DNA of 6,582 bases from assembly GCA_041750975.1 (NCBI GenBank), contig JBGSYN010000281.1, positions 1 to 6,582 of the forward strand. The letters are read 5' to 3'. Positions 1-5,841 of the stretch are shown in pieces. Every line of letters begins with the position of its first letter. Position 1 is the first letter of the stretch. The stretch comes from JBGSYN01 sp041750975 (GTDB taxonomy: Bacteria > Pseudomonadota > Alphaproteobacteria > Geminicoccales > Geminicoccaceae). Both the position numbers and the translations under genes were made by a program. The notes beneath the pieces are model-generated. The model was not told the DNA's origin and did no database searches. It saw only the letters and a list, made by a program, of their open reading frames with translations.

Positions 1-678
1 CGCCTCGCGCATGGCGCCGACGATCTCGGCGGCCCGGGCAATGCCGCGGTCGGTCAGCCGCGCCCCAGGGCCTGAGCCGGGCGCCCGCCAGCGTTTGTAG
101 AATTCGTTTTCATACCGCGTCTTGGTGCCGGCATAGCCGCCTTCGGTCGCCTCGAACAAAGCGGGCTTGACGTCGAACTTGATGAAGGTGAGCCCCAGAT
201 CGAGCCGGCTCTTGACGACCTCGCCATAGCCTTCGGCATCGAGCCGTTGCGGCGCCGGCGTGTCGCCGTAGATCCGGACCCGCTCCCGATATTTGCCACC
301 GAGCAACTGATAGCAGGGCACGCCATAGACCCGGCCGACAAGGTCCCAAAGGGCGATCTCGATGCCCGAAACGCCGCCGCCTTCCCGCCCCGGCCCGCCG
401 AACCGCTTGATCCGCCTGAAGATCATGTCGACGTCCAAGGGGTTCTGGCCCAACAACATATGCTTGAACTGCAAGGCGTTCTCAACATGGCCGCCGTCGC
501 GCACCTCGCCCAGGCCGTAAACCCCCTGATTGGTCTCGAGCTTGATGATCGGATAGGGCAGGTTGCCCAAGACCACCGCAAGCCGCATGTCGGTGATGCG
601 CAACTCGCTCGGATTTGAATGGGTGTTCACGGCGTTCTCGACATGCTCGCCGGCCGTCGAAGGGGCAGTCATAGCCAT
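1..678 (-). CDS. Enolase-superfamily enzyme (mandelate racemase/muconate lactonizing type), C-terminus beyond left edge
   Basis: The reading frame is open from an ATG at 678 to the window edge, giving 226 residues of a family usually about 370-410 long. The start has a good ribosome site (GGAAGGA, 5 nt before ATG); a second ATG two codons later is a weaker choice. Residues about 25-150 match the N-terminal capping domain, with YGLGEV near 53-58, a GIEIALWDL helix near 115-130 and YQLLGGKYR closing the domain. The barrel then begins. Its second strand reads GLTFIKFDVK, placing Lys167 and Asp169 where many family members have the KxK catalytic pair. Acid-sugar dehydratases, racemases and cycloisomerases share this fold. 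The metal ligands and the C-terminal base lie outside the window, so the substrate cannot be named. It is divergent from the GST gene, with 187 bp between them. The family call is secure; the reaction is unknown. Confidence 0.9.
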   Translation of the reverse strand, partial: MAMTAPSTAGEHVENAVNTHSNPSELRITDMRLAVVLGNLPYPIIKLETNQGVYGLGEVRDGGHVENALQFKHMLLGQNPLDVDMIFRRIKRFGGPGREGGGVSGIEIALWDLVGRVYGVPCYQLLGGKYRERVRIYGDTPAPQRLDAEGYGEVVKSRLDLGLTFIKFDVKPALFEATEGGYAGTKTRYENEFYKRWRAPGSGPGARLTDRGIARAAEIVGAMREA

Positions 679-853
679 CGGGGTCCTTCCCTGATCGGTA
701 ATTGACGTTGCTGCGCCATACCTTAACCCAAACTTCTGCGCCGTGAAGTGCAGGATCGGCATCGGCGCCATGAAATCCTGACGGTGCTGGTCCTGCCCCG
801 GCCCGCTCTGGACAAGCGCCGCAGCCATGCCCACCTGCAAGCGGTTGCACACC

Positions 854-860
854 AGGAGGA
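854..860 (+). promoter_or_regulatory. Ribosome binding site of the GST gene
   Basis: AGGAGGA stands 5 nt before the ATG at 866. It decides the start in favour of MLKYYY over the upstream in-frame ATG at 827. Confidence 0.85.
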
Positions 861-865
861 CGTCC

Positions 866-1534
866 ATGCTCAAATATTACTACTCGACCGCCCCCAACCC
901 GATGAAGGTCACGCTCTTTCTCGAGGAAGCCGGCCTCGACTACGAGCCCATCATGATCGACACCCGCCGCGGCGAGCAGCACAGCGAGGCATTCCTCGCC
1001 ATCAACCCGAACGGCAAGTGTCCGGCGATCCTCGACGGCGACACCCGCGTCTTCGACAGCAACGCCATCCTCCTCTACCTCGCCGAAAAGACCGGCAAAT
1101 TCCTGCCGACTGATCCGGCTATGAAGGGCGAGCTCTATTCCTGGCTGATGTTCATCGCATCCGGCCTCGGCCCCTTTAACGGCCAGGCCGTCCACTTCCT
1201 CCACTTCGCGCCCAAATTCGACTACGCGATCGAACGCTATGTCTTCGAGAGCGACCGCCATTTCGGCATTCTCGACGCCGAACTCGCCAAAAAACCCTAC
1301 ATCCTCGGCGACGACTACACGATCGTCGACATGGCAGCATGGGGCTGGACCAACCCCCTCACCCGCATCCATGGCGATAACGGCATGGACAAATTCCCCC
1401 ACCTAAAAGCCTGGCACGCCAAGATCAGCGAGCGACCCGCCGTGAGCCGTGCCAAGGAACTCGGCAAGGATTACAACACCCCCTTCGACGAGGAAGCCAA
1501 ACGCCACATGTTCCGCCACGTCAAAGCAGCGTAA
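866..1534 (+). CDS. Glutathione S-transferase family protein
   Basis: This is a complete 222-residue cytosolic GST, the usual length. The start is the ATG at 866, because AGGAGGA lies 5 nt upstream; an in-frame ATG 39 nt earlier has no such site and would add a non-family extension. The N-terminal thioredoxin-like domain (about 1-80) carries the active-site loop STAPNPMK (7-14), where Thr8 and Asn11 are the candidate glutathione-activating residues. It also has the cis-proline in GKCPAI (Pro53) and the gamma-glutamyl-binding Asp64-Ser65, before the helix AILLYLAEKTG. The all-helical C-terminal domain has the N-capping box TIVD (152-155) inside ILGDDYTIVDMAAW, a hallmark of the fold. The N-terminal half resembles the bacterial YfcG/YghU type, whose members reduce disulfides or peroxides, but the substrate is not shown here. 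It is a single gene, divergent from the enolase-family gene and convergent with the broken RidA gene. Confidence 0.95.
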   Translation: MLKYYYSTAPNPMKVTLFLEEAGLDYEPIMIDTRRGEQHSEAFLAINPNGKCPAILDGDTRVFDSNAILLYLAEKTGKFLPTDPAMKGELYSWLMFIASGLGPFNGQAVHFLHFAPKFDYAIERYVFESDRHFGILDAELAKKPYILGDDYTIVDMAAWGWTNPLTRIHGDNGMDKFPHLKAWHAKISERPAVSRAKELGKDYNTPFDEEAKRHMFRHVKAA

Positions 1535-1553
1535 GCTACTCTACTGTAAGCTG

Positions 1554-1616
1554 TTTTGCGAAGGGGTGGCAAGCGCCACCCCCTTCCGCGCATCCCCGGC
1601 GGTAGTCAGGCCGGGA
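1554..1616 (+). repeat. Intergenic hairpin repeat, copy 1
   Basis: TTTTGCG (1554-1560) precedes a stem AAGGGGTGGC (1561-1570), loop AAGC, and GCCACCCCCTT (1575-1585), with one bulged C. The conserved block CGCGCATCCCCGGCGG follows at 1587-1602, and a GGCCGGGAAC segment ends near 1616 that can pair with the CCCCGGC before it. It sits between the convergent ends of the GST and the RidA gene. It could stop transcription from either side, although no T-run follows the stem. Two similar copies are at 4985 and 5842. Confidence 0.75.
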
Positions 1617-1624
1617 ACTGATTG

Positions 1625-2023
1625 TCATTTCTCGACTTTGGCCGAAGCCAATGCGATTGCCTCGATCTCGATCATCGCCTCAGGCGTGTAGAGCGCTCTG
1701 ACCTCGACGATTGTGTCGGCGGGATAGGGTTCCGAGAAATAGCGCCGTCGGGCCGCTACGACTTCCTCGAAATTACCCATATCCGTGACGAAGATCGTCA
1801 CCTTGACGACATCGTTGAGGTTCGATCCGCCCACTTCGAGCGCCCGCCTGAGGTTCGAGAAGGCTTGATCGATCTGGGCCCGAAAACCGCCCTCGACAAT
1901 CGGACCTGCATCGCTGTAGCCGGCCTGACCCTAAATGAAGAGAAAGTCGCCAACCGCGAGCCCCTGCGACAGGAGATAAGGCTCGTAAGGGTCGGGTGTG
2001 GCTCGAATGCGCTCGATCCGCAT
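1625..2023 (-). pseudogene. RidA/YjgF/YER057c/UK114 family protein, interrupted by an in-frame TAG at codon 31
   Basis: Reading from ATG 2023 (GGAGG 5 nt upstream) to the TGA at 1625-1627 gives 133 codons, the normal length of a RidA-family subunit. Codon 31 (1931-1933) is TAG, inside DFLFI*GQAGY. The rest is intact and in the same frame: DVVKVTIFVTDM (71-82) and IEIEAIA (118-124) are family landmarks. Relatives usually have a small residue such as Ser at codon 31, so one C-to-A change from TCG would explain the stop. RidA itself hydrolyses reactive enamine/imine intermediates using an Arg just before the VEV strand. Here that position is Asp103 (PADTIVEV), as in the Rid subfamilies that lack the Arg, so classical deaminase activity is not expected even if repaired. 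It lies 13 nt after the preceding gene, probably in one transcript. Translation could restart at GTG codon 64, but half the fold would be missing. A sequencing error remains possible. Confidence 0.85.
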
Positions 2024-2036
2024 CGTGACCTCCGCC

Positions 2037-2444
2037 TCAAATCGCCTGCGATGGGACTGCGGCGTCGCCGATCTCGCCCCAGAAGCGAAGCACGCCCTGG
2101 CCGGTCGCGCGGTCCATCGAGCCCCAGGACTTGAACTCGCCGGTCATGCCGTCGAAGGCGCCGGTCGTCCGGTGGACCCGGTAGGTCGTAGCCGCCAGCA
2201 CGCGGTCTTCGCCGTCGATCGCCGTCAGTACCGAGGCGTCCCGAGTGTGGATTGTCGAGCCGTCCTTGCGAATGAAATAATGCTCGAGGTCGAGATAGGT
2301 CTTGTTCCCCTCGACCCGAGGCTCGCCCACCGCACGCGCGAAGACGCCGCCGTCGAAGTCGCCCGACATTGCCACCATGTAACCGCCGAGCGGCTCGACG
2401 AAATCGAACGTGGCCGTGCCGCCCATGGTCAAACGCTTGCTCAT
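2037..2444 (-). CDS. Small uncharacterised protein, probable beta-barrel fold
   Basis: This is a 135-residue protein. The start is the ATG at 2444, with GGAG about 8 nt upstream; a longer version from 2528 would add 28 low-complexity Arg-rich residues and run into the HxlR promoter region. I do not recognise the family with certainty. There is no signal peptide or membrane segment. The sequence is a series of short beta-like strands. One segment, YRVHRTTGAFDGMTGEF (about 93-109), resembles the GGTGxFxGAxG turn of allene-oxide-cyclase-like, dirigent and similar small barrels. A middle stretch (HYFIRKDGSTIHTRD, about 56-70) is reminiscent of DUF3237-type barrels. It is first in a likely two-gene transcript with the RidA-family gene, 13 nt apart, and divergent from an HxlR regulator that probably controls it. 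It may bind a small ligand, which is inference only. Confidence 0.75.
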   Translation of the reverse strand: MSKRLTMGGTATFDFVEPLGGYMVAMSGDFDGGVFARAVGEPRVEGNKTYLDLEHYFIRKDGSTIHTRDASVLTAIDGEDRVLAATTYRVHRTTGAFDGMTGEFKSWGSMDRATGQGVLRFWGEIGDAAVPSQAI

Positions 2445-2524
2445 TCTCAATCTCCGTGGCTGCCGCCCGGCCCGGTGCCAGGCGCACGATGAACTTGCCT
2501 TCTGCCTCCCCGTTGGTAAAGTAC

Positions 2525-2538
2525 GCACCTTTTGGTGC
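2525..2538. promoter_or_regulatory. Candidate operator in the HxlR divergent promoter region
   Basis: GCACC-TTTT-GGTGC is a perfect 5-bp inverted repeat with a 4-bp centre, in the 111-bp gap between the small barrel gene (start 2444) and the HxlR gene (start 2556). HxlR repressors bind short palindromes in divergent intergenic regions and often regulate themselves. A TTGGTA (2513-2518) upstream could be a -35 element, but no convincing -10 was found. Assignment as the operator is inference from position and symmetry. Confidence 0.45.
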
Positions 2539-2555
2539 CTATGGAGATGATTGAC

Positions 2556-2924
2556 GTGGCAACGAAACCGATCGCCGATCCCTGGAACGCCGCCTGCCCC
2601 TCGCGCGAAGTGTTGGCCATCGTCGGCGATAAGTGGGCGCTGCTCTTGCTCCCGGTTCTGGCCGAACGACCGAAGCGCAATGGCGAGCTGATGCGCCGGC
2701 TCGACGGCGTCTCACAAAAAATGCTGACCCAAACCCTGCGCGAACTGGAACGCAATGGCATCGTCGTGCGGCGCGATTTCCAGGAAGTGCCGCCGCGTGT
2801 CGACTACCGCCTGACCCCTCTCGGGCGCTCGCTCGGCCGGGTCGTCTCCAGTCTCGATCGATGGGTGATCGACAATTTCCATACCGTCGAAGCCGCCCGA
2901 GCCTCCTTCAGTGCGCGCACCTGA
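2556..2924 (+). CDS. HxlR-family winged-helix transcriptional regulator
   Basis: HxlR proteins are small dimeric MarR-like winged-helix regulators, often sensing electrophiles or redox change. The family signature is clear: a Cys near the N-terminus in the ACPSREVLAIVGDKWALLLL segment, then the recognition helix region GVSQKMLTQTLRELERNGIV, and the wing ending in VDYRLTPLGRSL. The Cys-Pro pair preceding the first helix is the position used for thiol sensing in some members. From GTG 2556 the protein has 122 residues, within the family's usual 100-130. I prefer this start because GGAG at 2543-2546 is 9 nt upstream. ATGs at 2541 and 2547 are in frame but lack a ribosome site, unless the message is nearly leaderless. 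It is divergent from the barrel/RidA pair, its probable target, and is followed by the SDR gene 146 bp later on the same strand. Confidence 0.93.
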   Translation: MATKPIADPWNAACPSREVLAIVGDKWALLLLPVLAERPKRNGELMRRLDGVSQKMLTQTLRELERNGIVVRRDFQEVPPRVDYRLTPLGRSLGRVVSSLDRWVIDNFHTVEAARASFSART

Positions 2925-2939
2925 CAGCAACGCCAGCGA

Positions 2940-2967
2940 GCGCGGTGTTCTTCGTCAATCACCGCGC
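2940..2967 (+). terminator. Stem-loop after the HxlR gene
   Basis: GCGCGGTG (2940-2947) and CACCGCGC (2960-2967) form a perfect 8-bp stem with a 12-nt loop, starting 16 nt after the HxlR stop. No T-run follows, so it may be a weak or factor-assisted terminator, or an operator upstream of the SDR gene. Confidence 0.35.
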
Positions 2968-3070
2968 GATTGCCCGTGGATAACTTCGGCGGCCAGGCAC
3001 ACATGGAAGCGGTCGCCGAAGCCTGATATGACCGGTTTCGTCCAAGGCAAAATAAACTGGAGGAACCTCG

Positions 3071-3832
3071 GTGGATCTCGGTCTGAATGGCCTTCGCGCC
3101 ATCGTTACGGGCGGCAGCAAGGGCATCGGCAGGCGGGCGGCCGACCTCTTCGCCGATGAGGGTTGTCATGTCAGCATCTGCGCCCGCATCGAGGAGGCCG
3201 TTCGAGCGGCTGTCGAGGGGCTGCGGGCCAAGGGTGTTACGAGCTATGGCGAAGCCGTCGATGTCTCGGACAAGGCGGCCCTCGAAGGCTGGATCGAGCA
3301 TTCGGCCAAAGCCCTGGGCGGCATCGATATCGTCGTCGCCAACGTCTCGGCCCTTGCCGTCACGGACAGCGAAGAGGCCTGGCAACAGCAGTTCGACGTC
3401 GACATGATGCACACCGTGCGCACGGTCAATGCCGCCATGCCTTACCTCGAACAGAGCGACCATGCCTCGATCACCATCGTCTCATCGGTCTCCGGCCGCG
3501 AGATCGACTTCACCGGCCCGGCCTATGGAGGCTTCAAGGCGGCATTGATCCATTACGCCCAGGGCCTCGCCTATCGCCTCGCCCCCAAACATATCCGCGT
3601 CAATGCCGTCTCCCCCGGTAATGTCTATTTCGAGGGCGGCGTCTGGCATCAGATCGAAACCGGCAATCCCGACCTCTTCAAGATGGCCCTCGACCTCAAC
3701 CCGACCGGACGCATGGCGACCCCCGAGGAAATCGGCCGCGCCATCGTCTTTCTGGCGAGCCCAGCCTCAAGCTTCACCAGCGGCACCAATCTGGTCGTCG
3801 ACGGCGCCCTGACCAAAGGCGTACAACTCTAG
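3071..3832 (+). CDS. Short-chain dehydrogenase/reductase (SDR), classical type
   Basis: This is a complete 253-residue protein, the usual classical SDR length. It interconverts an alcohol and a carbonyl using NAD(P)H; the substrate is unknown. The GTG start at 3071 is supported by GGAGGA 6 nt upstream and by alignment of the Rossmann strand. The cofactor motif TGGSKGIG is at 13-20, and Arg39 after the second strand would favour NADP(H). VDVSD (63-67) is the adenine-pocket element. The catalytic Ser139 (VSSVSG), Tyr152 and Lys156 (YGGFK) have exact family spacing. PGNVYF and the C-terminal FTSGTNLVVDGALTKG end are typical. Two oddities: the NNAG motif reads ANVSA (90-94), and the Asn of the catalytic tetrad, 28 residues before the Ser, is Asp111 in FDVDMM. 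It stands alone, with a strong hairpin terminator downstream, convergent with the dienelactone hydrolase gene. Confidence 0.95.
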   Translation: MDLGLNGLRAIVTGGSKGIGRRAADLFADEGCHVSICARIEEAVRAAVEGLRAKGVTSYGEAVDVSDKAALEGWIEHSAKALGGIDIVVANVSALAVTDSEEAWQQQFDVDMMHTVRTVNAAMPYLEQSDHASITIVSSVSGREIDFTGPAYGGFKAALIHYAQGLAYRLAPKHIRVNAVSPGNVYFEGGVWHQIETGNPDLFKMALDLNPTGRMATPEEIGRAIVFLASPASSFTSGTNLVVDGALTKGVQL

Positions 3833-3877
3833 CCCAATTCATCCCCCGTTCGTCCCCCCAACCGACCGCGGGGGTAT

Positions 3878-3906
3878 AAGGGGGCCGGCGCACCGGACCC
3901 CTTTTT
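3878..3906 (+). terminator. Intrinsic terminator of the SDR gene, between convergent genes
   Basis: AAGGGG (3878-3883) pairs with CCCCTT (3898-3903), and CCGG with CCGG, around the loop CGCA, with a single G-A mismatch. TTTTT follows at 3902-3906. It begins 45 nt after the SDR stop. Read on the opposite strand it resembles the dispersed hairpin repeat (GCGAA...GGGG-stem-CCCCTT...CCCCCGCGG, about 3909 down to 3866), so it may be a degenerate fourth copy that also stops the convergent hydrolase transcript. Confidence 0.7.
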
Positions 3907-3913
3907 CGCTGAC

Positions 3914-4807
3914 TTACCCCTGACGCAGATAAGTATCGAACCAGTCGATCGTTCGGGTCCAGGCGAGTTCGGCCGCGGCGTCGTCGTAGCGCGGTGTCGA
4001 ATCATTGTGGAAGCCGTGATTGACGCCCGGATAGATATAGGCCTCGAAGACCTTGCCGTGCTCGGTGAGGGCGGCTTCGTAGGCGGGCCAGCCCTCGTTG
4101 ATGCGCTCGTCGAGCCCGGCATAGTGCAGCAGCAGCGGGGCCTGAATCTTGGGGACGTCCTCGACGGCGGCCTGGCGGCCGTAGAACGGGACGGAGGCGG
4201 CCATTTCGGGGTAGGCCACGGCGAGGGCGTTGCAGACGCCGCCGCCGTAGCAGAAGCCGACGGCGCCGACCTGCCCCGTCGAATCCTCGGCGTTAAGAAG
4301 ATATTCGAAACCGGCGAAGAAGTCGTTCATCAGCTTTTCGGGATCGACGGTCTGCTGCAGTTCGCGGCCCTCGGTGTCGTTGCCCGGATATCCCCCGACC
4401 GAACTCAGGCCGTCCGGCGCCAAGGCCAGGAAGCCCGCCTTGGCGACGCGACGGGCAACATCCTCGATATAGGGATTGAGGCCACGGTTTTCGTGGACGA
4501 CGAGAACGGCCGGCAGAGGACCCTCGGCAGCGGCCGGCTTGACCCGATAGGCCCGGACCTCGCCATTGCCGTTGGGCGAATCGAAGGTGATGTATTCCGG
4601 AACGATATCGGGGTCGTTGAACGAAACCTGCTCGGCCATCGCATAGTTGGGGCTGAGCATGTTGAGCAGGGCGGCCGCGGTCAGGCCGCTAACCGCGAAC
4701 TTGCCGGCGCCGTCGAGGAACTCCCGTTTCGAGATTTTCCCATGCGCATAGAAATCGTAAAGATCGAGAAGTTCCTGATCGAAATCCTTGGCTGTCATTC
4801 GCAGCAT
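3914..4807 (-). CDS. Dienelactone hydrolase family protein with Tat-like leader
   Basis: This is a 297-residue alpha/beta hydrolase of the dienelactone hydrolase (carboxymethylenebutenolidase) family, which opens enol-lactones in aromatic ring-cleavage pathways and also includes general esterases. The nucleophile is Cys186 in GFCYGGG. The Glu that primes it is Glu106 in VVHENRG, the acid is Asp233 in GLDERIN and the base is His264 in NHGFHND, so all catalytic residues are present. The N-terminus has about 60 extra residues: a charged region, SKREFLDGAGK (26-36), a hydrophobic stretch (37-51) and an AMAEQ possible cleavage site (56-60). This is a Tat-type leader in which the twin arginine is Lys27-Arg28, and it suggests export to the periplasm or envelope. 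ATG 4807 has GGAG 8 nt upstream; ATG at codon 4 is an alternative. It is monocistronic, convergent with the SDR. The physiological substrate cannot be told. Confidence 0.94.
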   Translation of the reverse strand: MLRMTAKDFDQELLDLYDFYAHGKISKREFLDGAGKFAVSGLTAAALLNMLSPNYAMAEQVSFNDPDIVPEYITFDSPNGNGEVRAYRVKPAAAEGPLPAVLVVHENRGLNPYIEDVARRVAKAGFLALAPDGLSSVGGYPGNDTEGRELQQTVDPEKLMNDFFAGFEYLLNAEDSTGQVGAVGFCYGGGVCNALAVAYPEMAASVPFYGRQAAVEDVPKIQAPLLLHYAGLDERINEGWPAYEAALTEHGKVFEAYIYPGVNHGFHNDSTPRYDDAAAELAWTRTIDWFDTYLRQG

Positions 4808-4984
4808 CGAGCACTCTCCCGCTTGCTCCTACCCACGGTCCCCGCCCAGGCCCGGCCCGAAGCCGCCACCGGTACAGATCCGCATGTCTGGAGATAGCCC
4901 CGAACTCCGGCAAGGAAAGAGAAGGCCGCGACATCCTGGTTGCGTGGCGAACGACGCATCGTCGAAGAGACCGCGTCCCATCGG

Positions 4985-5027
4985 TTGCGAAGGGGTAGTC
5001 GCACTACCCCTTCCCTCATCCCCGGCG
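4985..5027 (+). repeat. Intergenic hairpin repeat, copy 2
   Basis: TTGCG leads into AAGGGGTAGT (4990-4999), loop CGC, ACTACCCCTT (5003-5012), a perfect 10-bp stem, then CCCT and CATCCCCGGCG (5017-5027). It lies 35 nt beyond the 3' end of the PIN gene, in the 254-bp gap upstream of the hydrolase gene. No other feature was recognised in that gap. Confidence 0.75.
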
Positions 5028-5061
5028 ATCTGTTCAGGAAAGGTGGGAGAGTTGCACCAAA

Positions 5062-5478
5062 CTAAGAGGGGTTGAGCAGCTTTTCGGGTGTCGCCGCGGC
5101 GATGCCGGCGCGGTTCGAGAGGGCGACCGCCTGTCGATCGAAGCTCGCGAAAATCGTGCCGCCGAGTGACATGCCCTCAAAGGCAATCGCGCCGTCCGCA
5201 AAGTCGCCGCCGGCGCGAAGGATTGCCAAGCCTGCCTCGACCGCCGCGACGTCAGTCGCAACGACAGCAGTTTCGCAGATGGCGCTGATTGCATCGACGA
5301 CGGCGGCGTCGGTTTGCCGATAGGTGCGTTTGAGAACCCAGGCAAATTCGGCCAATACGGTAACCGGAATTGCCAGAAGCGTTGCCTCGGCCAACAACGC
5401 CTGCGCTGTCTTTGTCTGATCGGGGTCATCGAGGACGACGGCGCGGACCAGCACATTGGTGTCGCATGTGACGTTCAC
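5062..5478 (-). CDS. vapC: PIN-domain toxin of a VapBC-type toxin-antitoxin pair
   Basis: This is a PIN-domain endoribonuclease of the VapC type. The four acidic residues that bind the metal are visible: Asp6 in CDTNVLVRA, Glu44 in VLAEFAWVL, Asp92 (or Asp95) in GDFADGAIA, and Asp114 in FDRQAV. I chose GTG 5478 (138 residues), not the ATG at 5493. The GTG overlaps the antitoxin stop as GTGA, has GGAG just upstream, and yields MNVTCDTN, the usual VapC beginning. The upstream ATG lacks a ribosome site. The stop/start overlap implies translational coupling to the antitoxin. All active-site positions are intact, so the toxin should be active. Its RNA target is unknown. Confidence 0.92.
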   Translation of the reverse strand: MNVTCDTNVLVRAVVLDDPDQTKTAQALLAEATLLAIPVTVLAEFAWVLKRTYRQTDAAVVDAISAICETAVVATDVAAVEAGLAILRAGGDFADGAIAFEGMSLGGTIFASFDRQAVALSNRAGIAAATPEKLLNPS

Positions 5479-5726
5479 TTTTCTCCGGCCCATCCGGCCG
5501 CAATGGCCTCGTCGATGTCCTCAATCGAGGCCGATACATCGTCGGGTTTCTCGATCATCCCGAAAATCGCCGCTATTGGTTGCTTGGATCTGGCCCGAAG
5601 CTGGACGCGCCCGGCAGGCACGAAATCGACATCGATCCGATCGCCGGGCCTCACACCCATATGCTCCAAAACCTCCTTGCGCAAAGTAACCTGTCCCTTC
5701 GCCGTCACGGTCAACGTCACGCTCAT
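5475..5726 (-). CDS. vapB: AbrB/MazE/SpoVT-type antitoxin paired with the PIN toxin
   Basis: This 83-residue protein has an N-terminal swapped-hairpin DNA-binding domain: LTVTAKGQVTLRKEVLEHMG (residues 5-24) and VRPGDRIDVDF, the standard AbrB signature. The C-terminal tail, including SIEDIDEAIAAGWAGEK, is the expected toxin-neutralising arm and is typical of antitoxins next to PIN toxins. ATG 5726 has GAGGA about 6 nt upstream; a longer frame from 5765 would start inside the upstream inverted repeat and lacks a ribosome site. It comes first in the operon, as usual, and its TGA overlaps the toxin's GTG. With the toxin it probably represses its own promoter. Confidence 0.92.
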   Translation of the reverse strand: MSVTLTVTAKGQVTLRKEVLEHMGVRPGDRIDVDFVPAGRVQLRARSKQPIAAIFGMIEKPDDVSASIEDIDEAIAAGWAGEK

Positions 5727-5756
5727 GCAAAATCCTCGAAGTCGAACAAGTTTTAG

Positions 5757-5776
5757 GTAAGGCATTTAGGCCTTAC
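5757..5776. promoter_or_regulatory. Inverted repeat upstream of vapBC, likely autoregulatory operator
   Basis: GTAAGGC (5757-5763) and GCCTTAC (5770-5776) are perfect 7-bp arms around ATTTAG, 30 bp upstream of the antitoxin ATG, in a locally AT-rich stretch fit for a promoter. AbrB-type antitoxins commonly bind such palindromes with their toxin. Exact -35/-10 boxes are not clear. Confidence 0.6.
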
Positions 5777-5841
5777 TTGCAAGATGCCGAACTCACTGCT
5801 ACCAAACTCAACCGACTTTCATCGCATGGAGCGAATGGGAC

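Noticed and set aside
702..730. TTGACG at 702-707 as a -35 box for the GST gene
   Set aside because: At 17-bp spacing the -10 position reads AACCCA, a poor match, so no promoter was called.
482..1402. Long minus-strand open frame of 306 codons opposite the GST gene
   Set aside because: It overlaps two well-supported genes (GST and enolase-family) in other frames, shows no recognisable domain and is a typical GC-rich antisense shadow.
1798..2487. Minus-strand frame of 229 codons spanning the barrel and RidA genes
   Set aside because: It is out of frame with both real proteins and gives Arg-rich, low-complexity sequence.
4007..4897. Plus-strand open frame of 296 codons opposite the dienelactone hydrolase
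   Set aside because: It mirrors the hydrolase codons, is rich in Gly, Val, Asp and Ala as antisense of GC-rich genes is, and has no family motif.
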